Source of the DNA: Branchiostoma floridae
Taxonomy: Eukaryota > Chordata > Leptocardii > Amphioxiformes > Branchiostomatidae
Assembly: GCF_000003815.2 (NCBI RefSeq)
Contig: NW_023365742.1
Coordinates: forward strand, 89,500-153,499
Reading direction: 5' to 3'
Length of the DNA: 64,000 bases
In this document: one piece after another, positions 37,527 through 50,100 of the stretch
Position numbering within the stretch: position 1 is the first letter of the stretch
Layout: each line of letters opens with the position of its first letter
The notes under the pieces: model-generated
The model's database searches: none
Seen by the model: the letters and a program-made list of their open reading frames with translations, nothing else
Told to the model about the DNA's origin: nothing
Position numbers and translations under genes: made by a program

Positions 37527-38113
37527 CTGCCTTGTATTGACTTACCAATGGGACCGAAAATGATAAGTTGCAATTTTTTGCTATGGTTAAAAGAGGAATT
37601 TTCCTAAACAACCAAGTATAAGAAGGTAGTTTTCACTGAAAATAAAGCCGACTTATTTTTCGACCAAAACTTTGCCATTTTAGACATTTCAATGAGAACG
37701 AGTGTATAAGTATAACAGACATATGCAGAGACAACAAGATACAATTTAACTAATTGTAGGTACTAAGCTAACAGGATGGTCGACATATTCTCGCTTCTTT
37801 GTACAGATGTAGATATAGGAACAGATAATGTTTGATATACAGAATTTGTTTGATTTATCTAGGCGCATCAAAAATATGGGAACTCTTTTCTGATATATTC
37901 ATAAGCAGATCCTACAATCATCAGATAGTATGAAACTGGCCAAGGAGTGTAGTCAGCAAAGAGGTGTCCATTTGCCATGTAGCGAAATACACTGCCAGCT
38001 TTTGATACAATCTTATGCTACCGTAGGATCTGCTTGGAGATTACCTATTACCCCGGAGCGTATCGATATGTGAAATTTGTGGTAACTGCGCCTGCGTATT
38101 ATCTGTAACCAAG

Positions 38114-41100
38114 ATGGCGGCGCCCATGGTCCATGGAACGGTCACGGCTTGTGGTCGTTTGTTACTGCGATTTTCTTCTCCACTTCTAAGAGACATTTAT
38201 GGGAACGGGCAGAATGCCATGCTGAAGACTAAGGTAATGCGTACATGTAACTGTAATTGTGTTATGAGAAGGAATTTTGTTTCAATTATGATTGTCAGTA
38301 GGGGCGAGAGATAAAACCGGAAAACGCAGGAATCACACGAAGGAGGATGAAATCTGCTGAAAGTATTTTTTTTCTACAAGTAAACATTGAAGGTTGCTAT
38401 ATTTTGGCAAAGAATAATCTACGTATGGCCCTAGAATTAAGAAATCGTCAGAAAAAAAAAGGAGACGACCGGCGACCCTGCCGCACCGGTCCCCGATATC
38501 ATATCGCGAATCAGTGCTCTCCTCCCTCAACATGTATATTATAACGTTACATATGTTCTGAACTATGTAACGCTATATCGTTCTTTAGCAAAACTGCGTA
38601 AGCTTCACCCTCCTTTTTCAGCACTCGGTTCCAGTGCTGAATGTTTCAGCACTGGGCTTCCAGTGCTTAGGCGCTCTGAGCTTTGCACTTAGGAAACTCC
38701 AGGACGTTCCAGTGCTGAATAGACATCAGCACTCGTTTTCCAGTGCTACAGATTTCTTAGCACTGGTAAATCCAGTGCGGAAGGCACAGCTTTTGTAATT
38801 CAGCACAACAATTACAACATTCTAGAAAAACTTATTGTATTTTGGAAGTAATGTTAAGAACTAAAAACAGAACACGATACTACTCTTGGTTCAGATCCGT
38901 AAACTTTCATTCATTCTCTACGTGGCCTTTTCGGCAAAGCTGTATCCTCAATGACGTTGATTTAGTGGTCTTCCCTTCCCTGACAGTTTGTGCACAAACA
39001 TGGACTGGATGAGATTGGGAACATAGAATGTGCTTCAGACGTTCCCGAATAACCCTTTAAAAGTATAGACCTTTCCCCCTACCACCAACATTAATGGTAT
39101 TAAAAGAGCATCTTATATTGTTATGATTATCCTAAGAAAATACAGGTTGTAGTGCATGCATACTAATTTCCTACTATTGTTGAATTTTCAGCAGACCCAG
39201 AGATGCCTGTCAATCTCGGCTGCCAGGCATCGACAGCAGACCAAATCCACCAGCAGTCTGTCGGACAAGCCTTACACAGAGGAGTTCCTACAGGAGATGG
39301 ACCAGGAATACCAGCTGGGGAAGAGACACCTGGCTAACATGATGGGGGAGGATCCAGAAACATTCACACAGGAGGATGTAGATGTGGGTTATGAGAAACA
39401 TTCACACAGGAGGATGTAGATGTGGGTTATGAGAAACATTCACACAGGAGGATGTAGATATGGGTTACTGTAAATGCGCTTAAGTTCGCGGGGATTTAAT
39501 TTCGCGGTAGTGGGTAAGTGGACTTTTCGCGGTGGATTTAAGTTCGCGGTAACACCATGGACTGCAGTCTAAACTCTAATACAATAACAGAAAAATGTTC
39601 GCGGTGGTTTTAAATTCACGGTGAAGTGGTCACCGCAAAAACCACGAACATTAATCCACCGCAAACATTTCTGCATTTACAGTATCAGAAACATTCACAC
39701 AGGAGGATGTAGATGTGGGTTATCAAAATCATTTAGACAAACAACGTCATACACCAACCTCCAGCGTCCTACTTATTTAGTCGAAACCTTTGTCACTGCA
39801 CTCAAATGTGCACGGTATCAATCGGACCCAGACTTCATACAGCCACATGGTTTTTCAAGCTAATAACTGCATTCCATTCTGTGTCACTATGACTTCATAG
39901 CATATAACAGTTAACACCCCCCAAAGAAAGGTGATACAAAAACATTTAATCCTGAGCTGTTTTGAAAGCTGTTTTGTTTTTGCTCCCATTCTGTTTCAAC
40001 AGAGAGCCATCCGTTACCTTCTTCCATCAGGATTACATGAGAAGCTGGCCAGACCCATGCTGAAGGTAAGGAGAAGTTTTGCACAGTGTAGACCATTATT
40101 CAGGCATGTTCTGTTCAGGGGGTATGTGTTCTACAGTGTAAACTACAGTGTGCTCAGGGATGATGCCTTACTCCAGTGTTCTACTAGTGTAGACCACTAT
40201 GTTCAGGGGGTATGTGTTCTACAGTGTAAACTACAGTGTGCTCAGGGATGATGCCTTACTCCAGTGTTCTACAGTGTAGACCACTATGTTCAGGGGGTAT
40301 GTGTTCTACAGTGTAAACTACAGTGTGCTCAGGGATGATCCCTTTAATACTCCAGTCTTGTACAGTGTATCCTGAATTGATCCTAATGAACGTGTTTCAA
40401 TGTCTGTTTGTCCTACATGTACTCTGAAAAGCCCTGTTCATGATGCAAAAATCCAGTTTTATCCGTTTGAACTGAAAATACAACAGCAAACGGTTTGCAT
40501 TTTGTGTTCACGATACAAACTTGCACCCACAGGCAAACCGTTTTGAATCCTTGAAAATGGTAATGTGACTTCTGACCCGCTGATGTTGTTTTGATTCTGT
40601 ACAATCTTGTACTTCTGCCTCAGATTATCTGTCTGTATCTAATAAAGCCGGTATAATTGCCCTTTGGCGCAACACACCAGCTAATTGGTCTTCGATCGGA
40701 ACTAATCATGAAACAATGTCTTTCTGAAGCTGAGTTCCTTTTTGTGGCCTAGGAAATGTCTGTGAAAACATTCTGGTTCCGATATGCTGTAAATGCATTT
40801 AAGTTCGCAGGGATTTAATTTTGCGGTAGCGGGAAAAGGGACTTTTTGCAGTGGATTTAAGTTCGCGGTAACACCATAGAATACAGTCTAATACCATAAT
40901 AAAAAGATGTTCGCGGTGGCTTTAAGTTCGCGGTGAAGTGGTCACCGCGAAAACATTAATCCACCGCAAACATTTCTGCATTTACAGTATGCCATGTTTC
41001 CTGACACATCTTCCCTCTGATATCAGGACAGTTGATTCCCCAGCTGACCAGCAGGAGGCCCAATAAAAAAAAATTACTTTTACGATTAAAACGTGGCCTC

Positions 41101-44100
41101 AATACCTTATTGACAGGTTAAAAGCTCAACTTTTCCAAATATGAACGCATGTGCCCGGATGTAATTTGATGACATTTCGCAATTCTGGATAACTAGAGAC
41201 CGCTTCAGGTCCACCTTGTGAGGAGGTTCCAAAAAATCTGTATTGTATCCGAAACAGAGCGTTCATGATGACAAATTTATCCGTTACAGCTTGCCAAATG
41301 GATAGAATCATTGTATGTTTTGCATCATGAACTGAAGACTGAAGGACAGAGTTTGACTTTATTCCTTTTTTTTTCAGCCTCCAGATCAAATATTTCCGAA
41401 GCAGAAAGGTCTGTTTTCTATTCCATCAAATAATCTTTGTTGAATACTAAAATTTTTCGAGCAACATACAATAGTGAATCTGCCTTGATTATTGCTTTAC
41501 GCTCCCATCGTATTGATGGGAGAACAGAGAGAGTTTCCATATAACAATACAGTTGAATATATATATATCCTGTTTTGTAGCTCTTCAGTGGGGAAAGGAG
41601 AGGAGACCATTCAGCTTTCTATTCTACACTGGCAAGGCCAACTACTACAGTCTCATGCACGTGAGTTTGACTTCATACTCAGTGTTTGACCCATCAATTA
41701 CGTATAAATATAGAATACAACACGGTGCATTCCGTATCACCCGAGGTTCCAGCCCGACCGTAGGTCAGATCGCCCGAAGGCCGGAGGGTGATCCGACCCG
41801 CGGGAGGGCCGGGACACACCGGAATACACCATGTTGTATTTCATTTATGTCATACCCCTATTTTGATGCGAAATGCGCCAGAAGTTGAACAAACTTGGTG
41901 CCCTCGAACAAAAAGTGTTGCAACAGTAATGTTCTGCACTCGGCCCGCTCGAAACAGATCGATTTACAGCCCGGTCCGGAACACCCGTATCGAACTTATT
42001 GCGTCACAGGTATGACATAATATAGACTATAACATGCCGTATTTGGTACCAGCCTGACCGTGGGTAAGTTCACCATTCTCCCGTGTTCCCCCAGGAAGCT
42101 GCACAGATCCTGACTCAGCTCAACAGACATGAAGACAAGATGTTAGCCAAAGGTGTTCTTCTACCTGATCCTGAACCTTGGTAACAGCTACAGATTGTAT
42201 CCCATCTGTTTGACTTGTGTAGGGTTGGACAAGTCCATTGGTCTGGTTACCCTGAGCAAGTGAAAGTGCCGATCAGGCCAGGGCATATACTACCTTACTT
42301 GCCCAATCAGGCCAGTGTGATTTTTCCATACTTACACTTTTTTCCCTGGGTAGATGTGTGTTTGACCGTGGGTAGATAGTGGTCTGACTAAATCTTGCAC
42401 CCAGAATGTCAACTTACCAGCTCAAGAAGCTTGTAGCTATTAGATCTTTATATGTACAGTCAAGCCTGCCCAAGACGACCACCCGGGGGACCGGACAAAA
42501 ACGGTCGATTTGGACAGGTGGTCGCTGAGAAGAGTATCGACTCAAAACATGTCCTATGCAAAGTATAACGGTGTCCGTTGTGTTTAATGGCAAATAGCAA
42601 GCACACTGCACGCACGCAAAGAAGCGAGGTATTTAATGTCAAATACAACACGCACACTGTAAACTGTGATACAGTATAATATTTGTACACTAACGTTTTA
42701 GACAGTAAGGGAACTTTGATGCTGTCAGTTACCACACAAGCCTTTATGCGTCGCTGTGTTCTTGATCGCCGTATCTGAAATAACTACGATGCACCTTTCG
42801 AATTCTATGCCCGGTACGTCCCAATAGCGTACATGTACTTACCCAAGGGTGAATGTACAGTACAGTTGGACAAAAGCACTCACACAGATCTTTCTTTAAA
42901 AGGTATGAGCTACACAGATCTTTCTTAGAAATTTCCTCCCATATGGCAGTAGATTGCCCCATTGACCCACCCATTGACCGCTGCAATCTTTATTCTAAAC
43001 ATAACATCGTAATGGCAGTCAAAATCCGACGCAAACTGGTCGATTTCGGCACAAAATCGCGCTAGTTATCATCAAAAATCGATAAAAACCTCAATTTTGA
43101 AAATGATGCGGTCGTTGGGGGGCCCAATTTGGGCCGGTCGCGGTGGCGTTGGCCAGGTGGTCGTTGAGAAAAGGTCGCTTAATGCTTACGTCAATAGGAA
43201 AAAAAATCGGGACCGAGAAAAAGCAGTCGAAATGGCCAGGTGGTCGCTGAGAAGAGGTGGTCGCTCGGGCAGGTTTGACTGTACTTGTAAGATCTTGATT
43301 CTTATCATTTCCTATAAATACATGCCATCCTTCTGATCGGCCCATGCCATACTGTGCTAGCGAGATATTGTTCCCCGCAGATTCGTTGGTGTTGCCAAAG
43401 GCCATGTAAGCATGTATGGCATACGTATCAGGCAACCACAAATGTGCTGCTTGGTTTATGCATGTCTTCTCAGCAGAAATGATTGGGCATGTAATGTGTC
43501 CTGCACAACGTGTTTGTAGAGGCCTATTCAACTTGTACTGTACCTGCAAAAATTAAAGTAGACGGAAAACATCTAAAATATTTTTGCTTATGTTCAATGG
43601 ATATCACTCGCACTTTGTCCCTCTTAGTAAATACAGCATGTAAGAAAGGTTCCATTCAACCATAGGCCATAGCAGTATCTGCAGATAGAATCGGAAAGTT
43701 TTCCTCCCATTAGGTAGGGGTATTGGATGCCAGTTAAAACTGGTTACAGGGTAAGGAAACACTGAGAATGGAGCATCCAATCAGTTCATAACAATATTAA
43801 AGTTATGAAAATCAAAAGTTGAAGGATGTCTTTATATTGTATCTCATAAATTGTCAAAGTTTTATTGAAATATCTCTGATCGTAAGCGAGAAATACATTT
43901 GTAGCTTGTGGTGTCTCACATAAATGCTACATGTATGTTGTTCTTGAGATATACATGTACCGCTTTGAATGTAGCATCTCTTGAGAAATTGTTTGGGACG
44001 GTACTATTTTTGGCTGTTCTGTATTGAGGGAGTGAAGTCTGCCATCTCTAATTACCTTTAGTTTAGTTCTGTTCTTTCCACTTGGTCCTGTATAGGGCTG

Positions 44101-47100
44101 AATTTAACACGAGTGTGTGGATAGACAAGATAGCAGTGGAGAAGATGATAACAGAATCCATGGACGACCATCAGGTGAGTAGCAGATCCAGTCAACTGTG
44201 GAACAAGTAACCTTTTCCCTTTCATTCAAAAATATGCTGTCATTTAAATCACTCTTTACACTCAGTTTTTATCAATGTTCTTTTCGATGATAAATCTTAC
44301 TAACATCATACACAATGTAGAGTTTCTTCAAACTAATCATGAACACAAAGCTTATGCTACTGTAAATGCAGACATTATTGTGGCGGTTTTATGTTTGCAG
44401 TTTTTGCAAAACTTCACCGCTTTTCGTTCTCCTCACCTATCTTGTCTAAATGCTACATTTTCATGCATGTACTTGTACTACATGTACAAATGTATATACC
44501 TGTATTATACAGTACTAGTATTAGGATGTGTCGGGGTGCCCGTTATGCATGAATAAAGCACAGATTGAACATTCAATTATATCCTTTTTTTATATGTATT
44601 ACATTATGTATTCATGAATCATCTATTGTAGTGAGATAACTCTTAATCTTACTCTAAACTAGTATCGGCGATTTGTGGAAATGCTGGAGCACATTGCAGC
44701 ACACCCATATGCCAAACAAGCAGCTCAGTTTATCCTGAAGTTCCGGCAGGAGCTGGTGGCAGTGTCCATGAAACAGCAAGTCCACCCTGTAAGTACATGT
44801 ACCATTTAGAGAAATTCCACCATGCATGTAAGTCCACTTTTACCTGCACTGACATGCTGATGCAGGTGCTACTAATTCCCCCAGTCCACTTTTACCTGCA
44901 CTGACATGATTATGCAGGTGTTGTGTATCTTCTGGCCAGGGTAAAGAATTCTATACAAAAATAGTATTTGGTATAGATAGAAGCTGTAGAAACTTTTCTA
45001 TTTCAAAACTTGAGTGTACAGGATTTCATACATACATGTTCTTGTCTTGAAGTACAGAATTTGTAAAACTAGTCTTTTTGTGTTAGCCCCTTTTGATTTG
45101 ATTGTATGGATGACATTGTGTACACTTCAATTTTTCCAAAAAAAAAGACAGGTTTTTGTATAAAGCAGGTACAAAATGAGCAGGTGCAAAATGAGCAAAT
45201 GTATATAGATTTCAACAAAAAACACATTTCAAAAAACAGATACTTATGTCATAGTATGCCAAAGTCAGTTCCAAAGTCAAAGAAGATGGTGTAAAAGAAC
45301 AGAAAAGAAGAATCCATGTTAGGTTTGCAAAACTGTGTGTGTTTAGTCAGTACCTGTTGTTCAAAAACTTTTCCTTTTACCAAACTTTTCTTCTGTCTTG
45401 CTGGCATCAGTTTTGGGGTTCCCAGGGGATCTCATCCATAATCAAAATGACCCATCTTCAATGTGTTGAAGGAGACTGGGCAGATGTGTTTCATGTTTTC
45501 ATGTTCTTTCTTTCAGCTGATGTACGATGAGAATGGTATAGCCTACATGGAGGCCGAAGGTGAGGAAATTTCAGTTGCAAAATACTTTTTTCCCTAATGA
45601 TGTACATGTATGACTTATACATTTTATTTGNNNNNNNNNNNNNNNNNNNNNNNNNNNNNNNNNNNNNNNNNNNNNNNNNNNNNNNNNNNNNNNNNNNNNN
45701 NNNNNNNNNNNNNNNNNNNNNNNNNNNNNNAAGAGGAAAAGTTCCCGCGCTAAGGTGACCTTGAGAGACAGGGGTACAGGAGAGGTGACGGTGAACGGAC
45801 TGCCGCTGGTCACATATCTGAGGAACGTGCAGGACAGGTCAGAGTTCACACTTACATGTCTAAGGTCAACAGTCATCTCTGATAAGGTAGCAGAACAGCC
45901 TTCGGCCTGCTCTTAGGGGATTTTTTTATATCATGAATCATAAAGTGACTGACATTGACGAGGATAAAATTATTGTAGGATATACACTGATCAAACCATA
46001 TCTATCCTCTGAATAAGTAGCACTTCTTGATAATTATGTATTCAGTGTTTAAAGGCCCGATCTGTGTTCAATTTGTGGTTTGAAGTTTTTATGTGCCTCC
46101 AACACATAGCACTACATATACAATGTTTATGAGTGCTTAGACAAGGGTGAAGGTGAGGAGAAACAGAACAAAACGTTTGCGGTGGTTTTTAGTTCGCAGC
46201 CACCGCAAACATTTCTACATTAACAGTATCTGAAAATGTCCCTTGTCATGTACCCACAGAGAACAGGTCATGCTTCCCCTGGAGTTTGTGGAGAGACTGG
46301 ACCAGTTTGACGTGGAGGCGACAGTGTGGTGGGGCGGGACCAGCGGACAGGCTGGGGCCATCAGACTCGCCATCTCAAGGGCACTCTGCAGCTTCCTGAC
46401 TGAAGCAGAGATAGAGAACATGAGACTAGGTAAGGCTTCTACTACAGGTCATACTGACAGGGCACTCTGCAGCTTCCTGACTGAAGCAGAGATAGAGAAC
46501 ATGAGACTAGGTAAGGCTTCTACTACAGGTCATACTGACAGGGCACTCTGCAGCTTCCTGACTGAAGCAGAGATAGAGAACATGAGACTAGGTAAGGGTT
46601 CTACTACAGGTCATACTAACAGGGCACTCTGCAGCTTCCTGACTGAAGCAGAGATAGAGAACATGAGACTAGGTAAGGCTTCTACTACAGGTCATACTGA
46701 CAGGGCACTCTGCAGCTTCCTGACTGAAGCAGAGATAGAGAACATGAGACTGGGTAAGGGTTCTACTACAGGTCATACTGACAGGGCACTCTGCAGCTTC
46801 CTGACTGAAGCAGAGATAGAGAACATGAGACTGGGTAAGGCTTCTACTACAGGTCATACTGACAGGGCACTCTGCAGCTTCCTGACTGAAGTAGAGATAG
46901 AGAACATGAGACTGGGTAAGGCTTCTACTACAGGTCATACTGACAGGGCACTCTGCAGCTTCCTGACTGAAGCAGAGATAGAGAACATGAGACTGGGTAA
47001 GGCTTCTACTACAGGTCATACTGACAGGGCACTCTATCTGCAGCTTCCTGACTGAAGCAGAGATAGAGAACATGAGACTAGGTAAGGCTTCTACTACAGG

Positions 47101-50100
47101 TCATACTGACAGGGCACTCTATCTGCAGCTTCCTGACTGAAGCAGAGATAGAGAACATGAGACTAGGTAAGGCTTCTACTACAGGCCATACTGACAGGGC
47201 ACTCTATCTGCAGCTTCCTGACTGAAGCAGAGATAGAGAACATGAGACTGGGTAAGGCTTCTACTACAGGTCATACTGACAGGGCACTCTGCAGCTTCCT
47301 GACTGAAGCAGAGATAGAGAACATGAGACTGGGTAAGGCTTCTACTACAGGTCATACTGACAGGGCACTCTGCAGCTTCCTGACTGAAGCAGAGATAGAG
47401 AACATGAGACTGGGTAAGGCTTCTACTACAGGCCATACTGACAGGGCACTCTGCAGCTTCCTGACTGAAGCAGAGATAGAGAACATGAGACTGGGTAAGG
47501 CTTCTACTACAGGTCATACTGACAGGGCACTCTGCAGCTTCCTGACTGAAGCAGAGATAGAGAACATGAGACTGGGTAAGGCTTCTACTACAGGTCATAC
47601 TGACAGGGCACTCTGCAGCTTCCTGACTGAAGCAGAGATAGAGAACATGAGACTGGGTAAGGCTTCTACTACAGGCCATACTGACAGGGCACTCTGCAGC
47701 TTCCTGACTGAAGCAGAGATAGAGAACATGAGACTGGGTAAGGGTTCTACTACAGGTCATACTGACAGGGCACTCTGCAGCTTCCTGACTGAAGCAGAGA
47801 TAGAGAACATGAGACTGGGTAAGGCTTCTACTACAGGCCATACTGACAGGGCACTCTGCAGCTTCCTGACCGAAGCAGAGATAGAGAACATGAGACTAGG
47901 TAAGGCTTCTACTACAGGTCATACTGACAGGGCACTCTGCAGCTTCCTGACTGAAGCAGAGATAGAGAACATGAGACTAGGTAAGGCTTCTACTACAGGC
48001 CATACTGACAGGGCACTCTGCAGCTTCCTGACTGAAGCAGAGATAGAGAACATGAGACTAGGTAAGGCTTCTACTACAGGCCATACTGACAGGAAGTTTG
48101 TTGTCCATCCATACCAACAGTAACATCCATTGGCATAATACCGGTCGGTTTACTGCAATTTCTCAAGCAATGCTAATTTGGCAAATGATCAACGCATCAT
48201 TTTCTCCAGTTACATGTTGCTGTTACAGCTCACCTTTGCCACTTCTTCTGTGTAAATTATTTTGTCTCTCTGGTCCTGCTAAAAACATAATATCGTAATT
48301 GGAACACACCGCGGAATTGCACGGAGAACGGGCGCGTGGTTGGAAGGGGGTTGCACTATACCGGTCGAACGAAACACGGCACAATTAACTGCCTGTTAGT
48401 AGTTGCACAAAACAAAAATCTGCATGAGCATACAAAACGTCATGAGAAAATGGGCGTATACTGACAAGAATTTTCAGTTAATTTTGGTCCGTCACAACCG
48501 CTATGACGTAAAACTTTACTGCAGGCCGTAGCATTAAAAATGGCGAAAATGGCGGCGTACGTTCAATTTGACCCATTCAGCCGTAGATCCGGGCGATAAT
48601 GCAACGGTTCCTCACACTTTTACACGAGTTGTAGGTCACCAAAAGAAATTCAAGATTGCTGTTGAATCATGCTCGTCTTGTGCCGTGAGCACATGTGATT
48701 ATTATCTACAAATCTGGCGATGAACGTGACAGTGTGTTTGTCCCACGACGAGCTCGCCTGCCCCGAAAATGACCTGAAAACTTTTGGCCTTGTTGTCTTC
48801 GAATGCATTGTTATCGATGCTTTGTAAATTATGTATTGGACACCTAGATGTCTGAAGTGTGCATACCTCAGAAATAACTATTGTTGCATGTGTAGATCTC
48901 TTTAAGTTCCACTATTTTTAATCGACCGGTATAAGGCTTATGACCGGTATTATGCCAATGCATGTTACATTCTGTGAGAGCCTATGCTATCCTATGAGAG
49001 AAAAATGCCACAAATCTTCCAATAGGTTCCGGGTCAGGCTTGCAATCTGACTGGGGTAGAATTCCGTAATACCGTATTTTCTTGAATTCAATAAAGTACA
49101 CAGTTTTTTAACTTTTCAAAATTGAAAAGGTTGTAAGTTATTGCCAAAGTAGGGGTGCATACTTTGTTTGAGGTTATTGCATCGATAAATGGTAAAAGAG
49201 CCAAAAATAAAGCAAGTTGGAGTACACTTCTACTAAGGAAAACATACACATTGTAGTTGTCTTGGTGTTGTCTTACCATGTCTAAACATGTCACCCAATC
49301 GTTATTGCTGAGATCTTTGTGAATTCCTGAAAAGCTTGTGGACTGTACAGTCTTTGAGTGTGGGAAAGTTGGTTGGCCAGCAAAGCCTATTTTCTGATGC
49401 AATGCTGATGCACTTTTGTTGCTCTATGACCCAAATAGCTAAGCATTGTTTCTTTTTAATGAATTTGTGCCATTGGAGATTTTTAATTTTATTGACAGGA
49501 AGTTCACCATACAGGCAGTTGAATGGGGACTTTGTTTTTATCAAGTAGTATTGTATGTAGTATTATTTACTCATATGTCTATGTAACAGGATATACATGT
49601 ACATGTACAGGGCTCAAAATACCACCTGCATATGCGGGTTAGTGCAGGTAAAATTGGAGCTGTGCAGGTATTTCTGGTGTCTACCTGCACCTAACCTGCA
49701 CTGGTCCCTGTACCGGGTTTAATACATAAATGTCCTATGATGTACTTGCATGTGGATTGTTATTAGCTGCATTGGCTGTTACCACCTATAAAGTATAAAA
49801 GAAAAAAATAGCAATGGTTCCTGAACAATTTTAGTATGATCCATACTTCCTAAATTCAGAGTAGTGCAGGTAAAAATTGTTTGGTGCAGGTAATTTTCAA
49901 TGTTACATGCACCAGTGCAGGTATGCAGAAAAAAATATTTCGAGCTGTGCATGTAGTAACAGCTTTAGTGTACATTCACATTTTGTTTAAACCTTTCCTG
50001 TCTTGTCTTCCCAGCTGGACTGCTTACTACTGATCTGAGAAGAAAGGAGAGAAAGAAACCTGGGCAGAAGAGAGCCAGGAAGAAGTTCTCTTGGAGAAAG

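Larger units (their letters stand above)
29168..38113. other. Intergenic region XPO4-MRPS9, repeat-rich
   Basis: Begins with the XPO4 3' UTR; a possible AATAAA lies at 30662-30667, too far downstream to be sure. No host coding exon was recognised. It contains the palindromic element at 30176-30399, the MULE-like MITE, a degenerate GACGAAA repeat, a hairpin at 33808-33952, the minus-strand LINE, two perfect palindromes and the 111-bp hairpin. 31300-33800 and 37000-37900 show nothing I could identify beyond dispersed repeats. Confidence 0.7.

Noticed and set aside
46379-48091. CRISPR-like array
   Set aside because: Direct repeats without unique spacers, in a eukaryotic gene; the unit is an exon edge.
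46243-48123. Long repeat-protein ORFs (270, 293, 220 aa) over the 81-bp array
   Set aside because: They arise because the unit is a multiple of three and derives from a coding exon. The conserved uS9 tail lies in a separate exon at 50015, so the standard protein uses the first donor. Possible extended isoforms are covered in the findings.
48098-49002. Host exon between the MRPS9 array and exon 12
   Set aside because: Explained by an inverted-repeat DNA element; no conserved coding segment is missing from MRPS9.
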